Of a DNA stretch of 64,000 bases, positions 11,770 through 23,134 are shown one piece after another. The notes beneath the pieces are model-generated. The model made no database searches, was not told the DNA's origin, and saw nothing but the letters and a program-made list of their open reading frames with translations. The position numbers were made by a program, and so were the translations under genes. Every line of letters begins with the position of its first letter. The first letter of the stretch is position 1. This DNA is from Paramarasmius palmivorus (taxonomy: Eukaryota > Basidiomycota > Agaricomycetes > Agaricales > Marasmiaceae). The stretch lies in NCBI GenBank assembly GCA_037176845.1, contig JAYKXP010000075.1, positions 215,257 to 279,256 on the forward strand, read 5' to 3'.

Positions 11770-12065
11770 CCTCAGCACACAACTGCGATCCTGCAGGAAT
11801 AAAACCATAGACACGAGGCAATTCTAAGAATCTATTGATATTAGTTGGCGTTTCCATCACTAGGCAAGGTCGGCGGCAGGCTAGGCCGCGTGGAGCCGCT
11901 ATGTACCTTGAGGCTTCTCGAGTCACCGGAACACGACCGGCATTCTTCTTCACTGTTATCTGCATCACTCAAGCTCCATTATTCGCCTCTGGTATCAAAC
12001 GCGGAGTCCAATGATACTCCGAAGTCCTAATAATAACTGGCACAAAGACGCGTTAGATTGTTTCA
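11770..12065. repeat. Dispersed block shared with 8570-8720 and 15505-15795
   Basis: The three stretches share, in order, a ctca.ctc/acaact..g..tgcag motif, atagacacgaggcaatt (atagatacggggcagtt in the third), a tttccatcac..gcaaggt block, ggcaggctagg.cg, ctcgaagtttctc-like text and atcaaacgcggaatcc. It lies upstream of both GH76 copies and again near tRNA-Asn, so it may be a promoter region carried with duplications or an old element. Confidence 0.65.
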
Positions 12066-12247
12066 TTGTTTGCCCTCTTTTTGACCTTGTCACTGATCCC
12101 GGGATAGAAGCGAACCCTATGTCAAAATACAAGAAGCGTACAGGTGTAAGATCTGCTGGTACTGGAGAAGGAACACATATGACCGGCGGTGATTACGATT
12201 ATGGTCTTGTTCATTTACTTCCGAGTCCTACTAGTATCGCTCGTTGA

Positions 12248-12950
12248 TGTTGAATTAGCTTCCAATGGAAACAGATTTATTGACAGTGGTTGAATCGGGA
12301 ACTCAAAGTACTGTACGATATATGCGATGAAAGTTCGTGTTTCCGGTGGCTCGATGCGGCTAAGTAGGCTTGAAGACACTCGTGATTGCCGGATTCGCAT
12401 GTCTTCTTGAACAAGAACCATCTTGGTGTATATCGGGATGCTCTAAATGTCCCTTGGGCTATTCTGTATCAGGTATGATATATGTATTCTCGTGACCAAC
12501 AAGCCGAGAACGATTGGAAGCAATTTATAACCTACGTTTATACTAGATCCAGTATGAACCCTCAATCCTCTATGTTTCTCGTTGCCGTCACGTTCTCATA
12601 CTATTCAACGCTGTACTAACAAGGTTATTTGGTATTTACTTCGCCAAAGTCAATGTTCCCTGCGTGGCCAGAGATCGCATCTTCACCATTATTATCGGCA
12701 ATGACTTAATCACTAGTTCATTCCAACCTACCTAGTACCAAGGGCTTCAAAGTCCTAATATCTGTGATTTATATTAGCTTCTTTGGCCACACGAGTTCTT
12801 ATATGTATTCCACAGTCGTCGTTCCACTTCTCCAAGTGGTTGATACGGCATACACATCCACGCGATAAGGCTCGTCCTTTGCATGCTTTCTTTCTCAACT
12901 TTCTACCATGTTTATAGCTAGAGTCATCATTCTCAGTGAGCAGTTCCTCA
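12248..12950 (+). pseudogene. Relic of the four-TM gene unit (upstream part and first exon)
   Basis: gacagtggttgaatcggg at about 12280 and the taggcttg block at 12366 match sequence upstream of the four-TM genes (18470-18560 and 20500-20590). Near 12908 an ATG-led first-exon-like segment (MFIARVIIL) is followed by gtgagc, as in those genes. No second exon with the conserved membrane segment follows, so this is a decayed fragment. Confidence 0.4.
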
Positions 12951-13353
12951 CCGAAGGTTCACGCTACTCGCCGAACCTCGACAGTGTCGTCGCATCCATA
13001 TTGGCATAGTTGTTTGTGCGCTCAACGCAGACTTTGCTTCACTTTCAAGGTCGCACGCTTGGACGATAGAATAACATCCTTCCAATGAAAAATATTCCCG
13101 AAGAAATATGTAGCCGATTGAGCTACCGGAGAAGGGAGGTAGGTGGAATCGTTGGGGTGAGGGAGTAGTTGAACTGGGTGGGTGTAACCGAAGGGTGTGG
13201 TTCTGGGTGACGTGTAGATTGCACTGGTGAATGAATGGTCTCCCGGCTGCGAAACGCGTTCGGGATGACGTGGATTGGAAGGAGGTAACGGCGATTTTCG
13301 TCTCTGGAATACGGGGGGTAACGTAGAAATAGGCAAACACACGTATGATTTCT
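12951..13353. other. Intergenic region
   Basis: Overlapping minus-strand open frames (12948-13340 and 13022-13396) have no domain or paralogue support. Nothing convincing is present. Confidence 0.35.
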
Positions 13354-14275
13354 TGTTACCGGTACTACCCTTCAGCTTCAGTTTGTAACATATCATAGAA
13401 TAGTTTTGTGTTAAGGGTCAGGCGGTGAGCTAGGTATGGCTTGGGTAGAGGTACGGTGTGTTGAAGGAGCCATTACGATGAGAGGGGCTAGCGAGGCGGC
13501 GCAGTGGGCAGTGTAGAGATGGAACAGGTTCAGGATGTAGGTCTCCGGGACGATTGTGCTAGACCTGGGTCAGATTAGCAACTGCCCCGTCTAAGGGATT
13601 TGTGCTGTGTTTCGTGTTATGAAGGGGTGAGACATGGCACTTGTGGATGTGGGTTTGAAAGTGGGTTAAACAAAATAGTGGAAGTCGACGTCGGAGAGCA
13701 ATCAGAGGGACCAGGGAAGTGGTGGAGTGGGTATAGGTATCGACCAAGTAAGGGCTGGATAAGTTAGCCTATATCGATGGAAGACGGGGGAGGCTCAAAC
13801 TCACCTGTCTCCTCGGAAACGGATACCGTCTCCAGACCATAATGCATACAACTTTCCAGCATAGCAACCGGTAATACAAGAAAGATCTAGGGAGGCGAAG
13901 CAAGTTTCTGGGGTTGAAGGAGCATTGAGTTGGCGATGCGTTTCAGGGAATTGATGATCTTGCTTGGGAAAAAAGACCCTTCGAATGGCATTCATTAGGA
14001 GAGCGTTGGAGGAGGGTCAATGTGACAGCGCACCATAGAGATACCATCTATTCCTGTGCTCCCCAGCAAATAGCATCCTTGGAGTGGCGAGAGTACCGGA
14101 CGCTTCCTTTTGACAGGAAAACGATAATCAGTGAACGATGGGGACAGAATGGCCAAGGATAGAGAAACACACATACCGTTAACGGTTGGTGCTGGACGAT
14201 ATTGAAGGTTGACCAGAGAACGGGATGGTCCGTGCGCAACACGTGTCAAGGACCTCGGACACCTTCGTCATCAAC
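13354..14275. repeat. Diverged 0.9-1 kb repeat, copy 2
   Basis: Second copy of the repeat at 4352-5345, in the same orientation with many indels. It ends with ggatggtccgtgcgcaacacgtg followed by aaggacctcggacacc, matching the end of copy 1. Confidence 0.7.
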
Positions 14276-14439
14276 ACGGCTCATTCTCGACGCATCTCTT
14301 CTCAGAACTTCTCTCCCTTCACCTTCAGGGGACACTCGATGCGTCGTAAACTCGTGACTCGAACTCGCCGAGATCAGTTATCTCACCGGCCGCAGGCCGA
14401 GTGATGTCATAGCCATCAAGCAGAAATTTGGCTAAGTAC

Positions 14440-14660
14440 AAGACTACGACGACCGCGCAGCGGTCCCACTGCGCGAAGCGCCCCCTAGCTCCCCTACGCT
14501 GAGCGCAGCGAAGCGTCAGTTAGGGGTTCGGGGTTAGAGGGGGGGGTGCAGGGGGGGGAACGCCCCCGCAAGAAGGGTTAGGGGATTGAAGATATTTATA
14601 AGGGGGGGTGCGGGGGGAACGCCCCGTGGTTAGGGGTTAGGGTTAGGGATTCGGCTTCCA
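14440..14660. repeat. G-rich tract with GC hairpins and telomere-like repeats
   Basis: The segment begins with short GC palindromes (accgc-gca-gcggt and a gctgagcgcagc block). It continues with runs of seven to nine G separated by short spacers and two aacgcccc echoes. It ends in gttaggggttagggttaggg, which resembles the TTAGGG telomere repeat of many basidiomycetes. Only two to three repeats occur, so it is an interstitial tract or part of an element, not a chromosome end. Confidence 0.75.
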
Positions 14661-15136
14661 TGTATTTTAAAAGCTAAAATACAGCAGAATAGCTCAGAAA
14701 TATAGGGATAACTATGTGGAACTAGGTTTTGATGACGCGACGCGTCGTGTCAGGTGAGTGGAAGAATGATGTCATTGCGGTGATCTCGCCGTTATCTCTT
14801 ATCAGTTTACGACTCATCAAGTGTACTCTCCTTCACCTTTCCAAATCTTCAGCTTACGCCCTCGCATAGAGTCTACCGGTATCAGAGATATTCTCGATAC
14901 TCTTTCAGGATGGATATCACCTAGAAAAAGATTACCTCTCAAGTCCGTCCAGCCCTAATATTATGGCTTTGCTAATGTGTCATTCCACAGGACTCCCCTC
15001 GTTCTTGGATCTTAGCCTTCTCTTGGCAGACAAAATCGCTCGCCTTTTGATATGACCTCCGCAACCGATTCTTTTAGCGAGACCTTTCGAGCGGTTTCGT
15101 TGGCGGCACGAACGTTGAAGGACACACCTTTCCCCA
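14661..15136. other. Intergenic region upstream of tRNA-Asn
   Basis: No open frame of coding character and no repeat match was found. Confidence 0.4.
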
Positions 15137-15231
15137 TGCCCCATGGCTGAGTTGGTTACAGCGTCCGACTGTTATCTTGTCCCCGAGTAAATGCAATCGG
15201 AAGGTCGTGAGTTCGAGCCTCACTGGGGCAG
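15137..15231 (+). tRNA. tRNA-Asn(GTT) with 21-nt intron
   Basis: Acceptor tgcccca pairs with tggggca. D arm gct/agc, anticodon stem tccga/tcgga, anticodon GTT (15171-15173), intron 15175-15195, T arm gtgag-TTCGAGC-ctcac, discriminator G. The mature sequence matches the tRNA-Asn at 47991-48086, while the intron differs. Confidence 0.93.
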
Positions 15232-15967
15232 GTTCTCCGCGTCCGAACGCTGAATTTTTGTGTCCATTTTCACTGCAATTATATCGGTCCTTCCTCTCTT
15301 AACGAAATCCACGCAATAGGACATTGCTTCCCAGATCGATTGGTATTTATTTTTACTACGAGTCCATGAAAACGAACTCGGTATGTGATTCGAGATATCC
15401 TTCGGCGCAATCATCTTACGCCTTGATCGATATCGTTGTCTTGCATGATAAACGTAGAGGCGCGGTTGGAGGCAATGACGGTGACCTATCCACTCAATCC
15501 CGAACTCAACTCACAACTCCGCAGTAGCAAAGTCATAGATACGGGGCAGTTTAAGAAATACGTATCAATGTTCGTTGTCGTTTCCATCACTGGGCAAGGT
15601 GGCGGGCAGGCTAGGACGTGTAGAGCCGCTACACACCTCGAAGTTTCTCAAACCTATCCCAGGAACTCTTAGGTCACTGGAACACGACTGGCATACCTCT
15701 TCATGACCATCTGCATTAATTGCCTATGGTATCAAACGCGGAATCCCATGATGTCAGCTCCGAATCCGCAGTCCTAATATACGTGCGTTAGATCAACTTC
15801 TTTGACCGCCCGAGTGTCATTTATCAAGTCCTTTCTCCGCTCTTTGTTCATCTCCGACCATCCGCTATGTCTCATACTACTATCGTTTGATTCAACATTC
15901 TCAGTGAGTGATTTCTTCTCTCCTTTACCACGAGCATACCTTGACATATGACACCTTGAAAATACTT
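15232..15967 (+). other. Intergenic region with repeat block and four-TM relic
   Basis: 15505-15795 belongs to the dispersed block described at 11770. Near 15870-15920 a short ATG-led stretch followed by cattctcagtgagtg resembles a decayed first exon and donor of the four-TM genes. No complete gene. Confidence 0.4.
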
Positions 15968-16456
15968 TCAAAACCTCGGGTTAGCCATCTCCAGTCTCGA
16001 CACTCGTGTTACCCTTGGATTATGAGTACCAGTGAGAAATTGCGATGCTCTCCAAAAATATAGAACACCTTCAAATGCATCAGATATCATCGGACACCAA
16101 CAAAGAACCTGCGTCTCTGATGATATTTGATGGTATCCGACGAGTTTGGCACGGGGGTCGCCTTGGAATATTTCCAATTCCACCTGTACATACTCATCAG
16201 ATAGATTCAGAAAGGTGATATATTCCGCTACGTTGCACGCACCGACCAGCGCCCAGCCAAGAATCAAGATTGACATCACCTTGGCAGCTTCCGAAATGTT
16301 CAAGTCCAAATTATACAAAGAAATCCGAGTCATCTTGAAATCATCAGATGCCCACTGGCCTTCTCGGAAAAGATCAGAACCCGTTGGCTCATCGAGTAGA
16401 ATTATATGGTTTCCCACAGGGCATGCATGTGAGTCCCTCGCACATTGCACGTACAC
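15968..16456 (-). CDS. Hypothetical open frame, weak evidence
   Basis: An uninterrupted 162-residue frame includes one hydrophobic stretch (MSILILGWALVGACNVAEYI) followed by a hydrophilic segment with YVQVELEIFQGD. No family is recognised, no splice-linked neighbours were found, and a long opposite-strand frame (16146-16517) overlaps it. It may be one exon of a decayed membrane-protein gene. Low confidence. Confidence 0.2.
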   Translation of the reverse strand: MYVQCARDSHACPVGNHIILLDEPTGSDLFREGQWASDDFKMTRISLYNLDLNISEAAKVMSILILGWALVGACNVAEYITFLNLSDEYVQVELEIFQGDPRAKLVGYHQISSETQVLCWCPMISDAFEGVLYFWRASQFLTGTHNPRVTRVSRLEMANPRF

Positions 16457-17394
16457 GCCGATTCGAAGGATCTTTTGGTTCGATTTTATGGTATATCCGT
16501 CCCGGGTTAAATTGTAATGGCGGCACTGGAGAGGCTGATTCTTGAACGGGTATTAATAATACCCTCGCTATGACGTGCGACTCTGAGCTTGTGTGATTCA
16601 GGCGTTGTCGTTTCGTGGTTTGGATTATACGTCGATTATACACGCGTTCATCCGAGTCTTTCATTTGGCTCATTGATTGAGTTCGGGCGCGGTCTTGCTT
16701 TAGATCGTTTTCATTTGTGTTATAGGCAAGGTAGGTTGGCGTGGAGATCCAAGATCTGTTGGTACCGGAAGGATGGGAATTTTGACCAGAGGTTGATTAT
16801 TGTTGTCCTTCGTACTTGTCGAACAGCTTTGATCAAGTTATGTTAATAAATTATCTGTTTGATGTCACTGCAATGCGATACAATAGCATTCACGTCACAA
16901 TTTACGATTCCTTGTTAAGGAGGCGTATAGTATCAAGATAATGAATATCATCATCGGCTGCAAAAGCAAGAGAGAAATATCTTCGGGACGGATTCTGTTT
17001 CATGGCTGTCCTTTCCACGTTTGCGCACGGACCATGGACAGCCGTTTGTTATTTGTTTAAGCCTCATTTCACTCCTTTCCCCTCTACCTCCACGACCTGA
17101 TCTTCAGCTTACGCAGTTGAGGGGAACAGATTGGTATCGGTGTCGGAAAACTAGCCCATCAGGATAGATACCTCAATAGTGTACTTGAAGGGTCAATTGG
17201 CTCCTAGTTACGTGTACATTTTCAACCCGACAATTAGATACCACAGTCGCAGGGAAGTCCCTTCGGTCATCCTCCTACTCTTCGTCGATGTCAACTCCGG
17301 CCAATGTCAGGATGTCTACTTCATTGGCGTACGGTGCAGTGTAACATCTGAATGATTTATACTCTCGAATATTGGGCTTGCACCGTAACTAGGC
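16457..17394. other. Intergenic region
   Basis: Only short unsupported open frames. A-T rich with no repeat match noticed. Confidence 0.35.
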
Positions 17395-17460
17395 ATACTC
17401 ACGATCCTGTGGATCGTTGAATCCGCCTTTGTGACGCTCCTAACACCTTCGGCATCCCAT
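17395..17460 (+). pseudogene. Four-TM family exon-4 relic
   Basis: Translation of about 17398-17455 gives TILWIVESAFVTLLTP, matching exon 4 of the intact paralogues (ALTILWAVESALITLRASP at 19.4 and 21.3 kb; TTILWIAESALVTD at 29.8 kb). Neighbouring exons are not detectable, so this is a fragment of an older array member. Confidence 0.55.
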
Positions 17461-18984
17461 TGTGCTGGTCTGAGTAGCTAGTTTCTTCCTTCATGATCGT
17501 TCTCCAGAACGAATGACAGAAGTAGGTGGGACCTTTGCTGCTAGATGCGATAAGCTTGTCACCATTCAAGGGTTACCGGTTATCATTTGTGACTTGGCTT
17601 CTCCGTGAGTCATTTCCAACACGAACACCTTCCATAGGTTGATTTGCTTGGTATTAGTCTTGCTGTATATTGTGCACATCCGCGTCACTGGAAACTGGCG
17701 CGGGGATAAACTTTCGCGTGCAAGCGCTGAGTAGCGCTTTGCTTTGCACCCGCATACGAATATTGCTAGTCTGGTATGTCCAAGTCGAATCATGTTATTT
17801 AAATGTTCGAGAACATTGCATGGACTTAGTGATCTGCATTCAACTATAAATGAATCGAATCTATGTGTTGCAATTGCAAAGCCCGTGCTTTCCGTCCCTT
17901 TTTGTATTGCGTCTGCGTCAACTTCACCACACGGCTGCGTATGACCTGCCATGTACAATTATGCTCCTACGATATGGTATATTCGAGTAATCCGAAGAGA
18001 ACGCTGCGAGGAGCTAAGCCGAAGCGAGCGACATGGTGGTAAAGAAGCAACAAACGAGTAAAGTACGTAACATAGGTGCCCTGGTACTAGCGCTAATACG
18101 GGCGCCTTACACTCCATGTCATTATTGTCATCCAAAGAAAATTAGCCGACAGCACCTTGCTTGACTTTAAAGGTCATGGGTTAATCGCGGGACGCCTAAC
18201 AGCTATCGTTATCTCTGGATTGTGAGTCGAACAATATGTTCACACTGAACGCATTGTCACTGAGGTACTGAAGGTTTGGATCCTGAAATATTAGATAGGG
18301 GATCTCGATTTTGCTACCACATAGCCTGATTCCTCAGGCTCCTTCGCACTGGTTCAGTGTGCTGTCATCTAAAATTATCTAGCCGTTGGCTTGATCAACT
18401 TGTGTTTAACACTTCGATGGTGTTACAATTACTCTAGCGACCGCTAAAAAACAGAAGGGAATGATAATGAATTGACAGCGGTTGAATCGGGAACCAGGAT
18501 ATACAATAATATGGGCTGCAAAGTCCATATCCCTCCTGGGTCAGTACTAATTAGGCTTATACTCTTGCTGTCCATTGGTATAAGTACCCATCGACGGGTT
18601 CCCATCATCACCGCCACCAACAGACTAGAGGAACTCTCGAGTATTGATTCTAACCGCACTGCAAGATGCAATAGTCCTTGGTGCAGGAATAGATTACATC
18701 GCCCATACTAAGGGCTACTATTGTCAATTGATGCTTCAAGCCACAGATTCATTCGTCTCAGCGATTTAATTCCGTCCCAAGTTATAGTTCTGGGAATTGA
18801 CCGGAATGGTTTCTATGTCGGGTTGCCTTTTATCGTGTGTGAACCCGCCATCTGTTTGCAGTGATGGAACCCGGGATATCCATCATACTATACGAGCGGT
18901 AATCAGTTGATTAACGAAGTCATCCTTGGGCACATTGACGATATAAGGCGCGCCCTTTGCTTGCTTTTTCCCCAGCCTTGCGTC
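17461..18984. other. Intergenic region of the four-TM array
   Basis: A minus-strand frame (17566-17958) and a few short ones have no support. From about 18355 the sequence is the 5' part of a tandem unit repeated at about 20370, with shared ggcttgatcaacttgtgtttaac and gcgaccgct blocks; this is probably promoter DNA of the four-TM genes. Confidence 0.4.
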
Positions 18985-19765
18985 ATGGTTCCCGTTACGC
19001 TGGTTAGAGTCACCTTTCTATGTGAGCGATTTATTTCTTTGTTTGAAGGATATTTCTGATCCCTCAACGCAGTTCTCGCAATGATCTTTGGAATCGTTGT
19101 TGTCGCGCTGGACGCAGACATTCTTGCTAACGAACAAAGACATATACCCGAAGTTGTCACTCTTGATTTCCAATCTCTTGGGATAGCCGCTGGGCTCCTT
19201 ACTATTGTTATTCTTCTCCCACTGTAAGTCGATTGGCATATTCCCGCACTGTGAACCGATGCTAAATGCTGTCTAGTATACATCATGTATCCCGTAGTAA
19301 AGGTACTATCGTTAGTGGTAGTGAACTGATACTTCTTGGTGCGTAACCATTAGACATTTGGGTAATCTTGAGTTCATGGATTACCAGGAGCTCTCACTAT
19401 CCTTTGGGCTGTTGAGTCTGCTTTGATCACCCTACGGGCCTCTCCAATCGGATTTCAGTGCAGTGCCGCTTTGCGAAGTCCGTTTCCATCCTCTGTATCT
19501 TTGATGCATCCGGATCTAACCAAAAGCAGACATTGGTAGCCTCCTATCTTCGTCATGCCCAAAGCTTGCTGTCATGCAAGCATCATCGTTCTTGATTTGC
19601 ATTATATGTGGGTAGCTTTCCATTTGAGCACCTTCACAGACTTAGTTCCTTTGCCCAGTTTTGCTTTATCTTGCTTCTATTTTCGTTCGAGGGAAAGCAA
19701 GCCATCACGACAATAGTCACTCTCGTCCCAAGTTTCCTGCTGAAACAAACCAGAGTCGAGTTTGA
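18985..19765 (+). CDS. Small four-TM membrane protein, array member 1
   Basis: Six exons: 18985-19021, 19073-19223, 19277-19338, 19388-19477, 19530-19607 and 19659-19765. The phases are identical to the paralogues at 20885 and 29453; total about 174 residues. Hydrophobic segments: FLAMIFGIVVVALDADIL, FQSLGIAAGLLTIVILLPL, ELILLGALTILWAVESALI, and AVMQASSFLICII running into FLLYLASIFV. The C-terminus is short and basic with several His residues (KASHHDNSHS). Conserved points are DADILA, DFQSLGI and ILWAVESAL. Function is not known. The architecture resembles MARVEL-like four-helix proteins but no diagnostic motif was recognised. The gene forms a roughly 1.9-kb tandem unit with the relic on the opposite strand downstream. 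Confidence 0.7.
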
Positions 19766-19869
19766 GCTACTCCATATGGCCCGTGAGCTCAGGTCAGTTG
19801 TCTCGCATATACTACTTAGTTCTTAGCAGTACGATGCGTTTGGGATAGTCTGCGAATACTCTATATGTT

Positions 19870-20300
19870 GGTTACACGACTATACCACGTCTCTTATTGT
19901 ATCCTTTTCCCCAAGCTACCCAGCACAGCGGAGGTGTGGTTATGCACGAGTACAGTCCCCGACGGCTCGTGAAAGACCGTCGATTGAATTTCCGTACGGT
20001 TGATCGCATGGCCCAAGGCCACACGAAGAACGATGATAGATGTTGTGATGCTCTATATGAACTATGAATATACCTCTTCGATTTCATTAATCGGACACTC
20101 ATTGCAATGCACGGCCAAGAAACCACACTACACAATGTTGAACGATGTATCAAAACATAGCCAGATTCAATGCTGTTGTATCAACTACCAAAGCATGTTG
20201 ATTTGTAAGGCGGATATCAACGAGAGTGTGAAGCAGTTGGATTTCTTAACCTCCAGACCCTTCACGGAAGTTGGTGTGGGGATAAACATTCTCGTGCAAA
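19870..20300 (-). pseudogene. Relic of a multi-TM gene (7TM-like family)
   Basis: On the minus strand near 19960-20040 a frame reads TSIIVLRVALGHAIN, typical of the last membrane segment and tail of an Agaricomycete multi-TM family. 20150-20290 is a diverged copy of 22700-22830, an inner part of the multi-TM gene in the 3-kb block. The frame is broken and most exons are missing. The same relic recurs at 21780-22160, showing that relic plus four-TM gene were duplicated together. Confidence 0.5.
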
Positions 20301-20884
20301 TTCTGCTAGCACAGGACAAACTGGATCTTGATCTCGCGCATAGCCTATAATCCTCAAGCTCATTGGCACTGGCCCAGTGTGCTCATCTGAAACCATCTGG
20401 TGGCTTGATCAACTTGTGTTTAACAGTTCCGCGCTATTACAACCACTCTGGCGACCACTACGAAGTAAAGGGGAATGACAAGGAGTTGTCGATTCTCCTA
20501 AAGCGGTTGGATTGGGATACAAACATATAAATGTTCCAAGGTCCATATTTCCTGTGGCTCAGTGCTAACTTGAAGTAGGCTTGTACTCTTGATGTTCAGC
20601 AATATAAGTACTCGTCGACGGGTCGCCATCACCACTACCGACAAAGTATCAAGTATTTATTTTGATCATACTGCAAGCGCAAACTCTGTTAAGACAACTG
20701 GGCGCAGAAATCCTTTTCCCTCCATCGCATGGGAACCCATCATCCCGCTCAAAGTGATGGATCCCGAGATATCGAAATACATACTAAACGAGCGGTGATT
20801 AGCATCAAAGTCGTCTGTCAAGACGATATAAGGTGATACTGTATATGGTGGTCACTTTGCTTACCTTTTCCTCGTCCTTCTGTT

Positions 20885-21663
20885 ATGACTCCTATTACCC
20901 TGGTCAAATTTATCATTCTTTGTGAGTAGAACGTCTCTTTTCCCCGACGCATGATTTGATCTTTCGATACAGCTCTCGCAATGATCTGGGGGTTCGTTGT
21001 CGTTGCGCTGGACGCCGATGTCCTTGCAACCGAACAGGAATATGTGCTCGACACAGTCACACTTGATTTCCAGTCCCTTGGGATAGCAACTGGACTCTTC
21101 ACCATTGTTATTCTTCTTCCACTGTAAGCTGATCGACATATTCCTGGACCCCATGCTGAATGACATTTAGTTCGCATCATATCGTATCCCGTGGTAATAG
21201 TACTATTGTTAGCGGTAGCGAGCTGATACTTCTTGGTACGTAAACGATACAGTGATCTGGTAATCTCAAGCTCATGAGTCCACACCAGGAGCTCTCACTA
21301 TTCTTTGGGCTGTTGAATCTGCTTTGATTACCCTTCGTGCATCTCCAATCGGATTCCGGTGCGATGCCGCTTTAAGAAGTCTGTCATTGGTATCTTCAAT
21401 ATGTGCAGACCTAACAGAAAGCAGACTTTGGCCGCAGCCTCCTTCCTTCAACGTGTTCAAAGCTTGCTGTCATGCAAGCACTATCGTTTCTGACGTGGAT
21501 TATACGTAGGTGACTCTCTGTTTGAACACCTTCGCAGACTTAGTTTCTTCACCCAGTTTTTCTTTATCTCGTGTTTATTTTCGTTCAAAGGAGAGCTAGC
21601 CGGCACGATAATAGGCAATTTCATTCCAAGCTTCCTGCTGAAACGAACTACGTTCGATTTTGA
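20885..21663 (+). CDS. Small four-TM membrane protein, array member 2
   Basis: Exons 20885-20921, 20973-21123, 21171-21235, 21289-21378, 21425-21505 and 21557-21663 give about 176 residues. Every junction has GT..AG and the same phase as at 18985. Membrane segments: LAMIWGFVVVALDADVLAT, FQSLGIATGLFTIVILLPL, ILLGALTILWAVESALITL, and AVMQALSFLTWII joined to FLYLVFIFV. The tail is basic with RHDNRQFHSK. It is closely related to array member 1; the first, second and fourth exons have identical lengths in both. No signature reveals function. Confidence 0.7.
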
Positions 21664-21779
21664 GATATTATACCGGATCAGCTGTTCTGCATACCATACT
21701 TGATACTTGATTGTGCTAGGACGAGATACTCTACAAATACTCTATGCATTAGGTACATGATTATACTAGTTACCTAGCT

Positions 21780-22160
21780 GTATTCTTTGTCCAAGGCCGC
21801 CCAACACAGCGGAGTTATGTGTCTCACGAAATGCTATCAATTCAATTTCCGTGCGGTCGATCGCATAACCTAACGCGACACGAAGGACGATGATCGATGT
21901 TGCGATTCCCTATATAAGTTATGAATCTACCTCTATGATTTCATTGATCGGAAACTCACTGCAATGCACGGCCAAGCGCTCCAAAGAAACCACACTACAG
22001 AATGTTGAACGACGTATTCATTTCTCGTCATAGCCTTCTTCCTGCGAAAAATATCGCCTTGTACAGTGGCAAGCGTAATGATGAATGCCGAATATATCAT
22101 GCCTGATTCTAGCCTGTCATTTTGTACAATGAATTGAACCCGATTACGGGGAAACAAGTT
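21780..22160 (-). pseudogene. Second relic of the multi-TM gene
   Basis: Aligns with 19890-20110 (blocks cccagcacagcgga/cccaacacagcgga, ccgtacggttgatcgcat/ccgtgcggtcgatcgcat, and cactgcaatgcacggccaag). It is interrupted, and no open frame spans it. Confidence 0.5.
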
Positions 22161-22319
22161 GCATACGTCGCAGCGATTATGATCTTGTTCCTGTTGCGAA
22201 CCGTTGACCTAGTAAATCGTGCTACCTCTCGACCTATAGAGAAGATCCGGAATGCTGTATATGCCGTACGGATTGAGAAAGAAGCAGATCCAATGGAAAA
22301 TGACAGAACCTATGAGAGT

Positions 22320-23134
22320 TGATAAAAGTACGTTGTTCAGTGCGACAGCACCGGCTATTATAGCAGTTATGATTTCAGCCATGTCACGGTTTCTACCACA
22401 CACGACAACAAATGCTGCAACTAGACGAGGAGTCGACACGCGAAGAAAGAAGCGAATGAATGGGAACATACTGTGCAGACCGATATCCAAGATCAATGGT
22501 ACAGATATAATCTGCCATCGTCTTCCCCAAATCGAATAACAACGTAACAGCTATGAACTTGTAAGAGTCCATGATGCTGAGGGTTTGACAAATTACCAGA
22601 ATAGCATCGGTCACCAAACTAGATGCACATGTTGAGGAATTTCAATGACAGAGAGACGAGTAAAACGCACCTAGACCCGATGACAGTTCCGTTCATCGCA
22701 AGTGCAATCAAAACATAACCGGATTCAATGCTGTTATACCAACTACCAAAGCATGCCAATCTGTAGGTCAGATTTCAATGAGAGTGTGACGCAGTTGGAT
22801 TTCTTAACATCCAGACCCTTCACAGAGCTTAAAAACATCAAGAATATTCTCCATTGCGAGAAACACCGACGCCAGTAGAAAGATCAGAGAGTTGGCAATG
22901 AGATGATACCGATATGATGCACCCTTCCGCCTGAGTAGGATGTATGTGCAGACGCAAAATACTACCCCATGTACACCTTCATCAAATCAGACTTGCGAGC
23001 ATCTAGAGCCCAAGTAACTTGCCATAGACCAAAAAGTTCCACTGAGACAGTCAGACGTCGGGAGGACCAGACATTAAAACGTGACTTACTGCAGTGAGCG
23101 CCATGTACCACAGTTGACTGCTAATATCGGCCAT
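22320..23134 (-). pseudogene. Multi-TM (7TM-like) gene in block copy A, decayed
   Basis: An ATG at 23134 begins MADISSQLWYMALTA with a good donor (gtaagt). Further down are VFCVCTYILLRRKG and YRYHLIANSLIFLLA, characteristic of an Agaricomycete multi-TM family, then YVLIALAMNGTVI and VTDAILVIC. The exon phases cannot be reconciled: frames shift between these pieces and stops intervene. The same holds in copy B. It is therefore read as a pseudogene that was already dead before the 3-kb block duplicated. Confidence 0.5.

Noticed and set aside
14620..14660. Chromosome end
   Set aside because: Only two to three TTAGGG-like repeats, with unique genes and a tRNA continuing on both sides.
18903..21285. 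Minus-strand proteins at 18903-19286 and 20818-21285
   Set aside because: They mirror exons 1-2 of the plus-strand four-TM genes, whose splice sites and paralogue phases are far more convincing.
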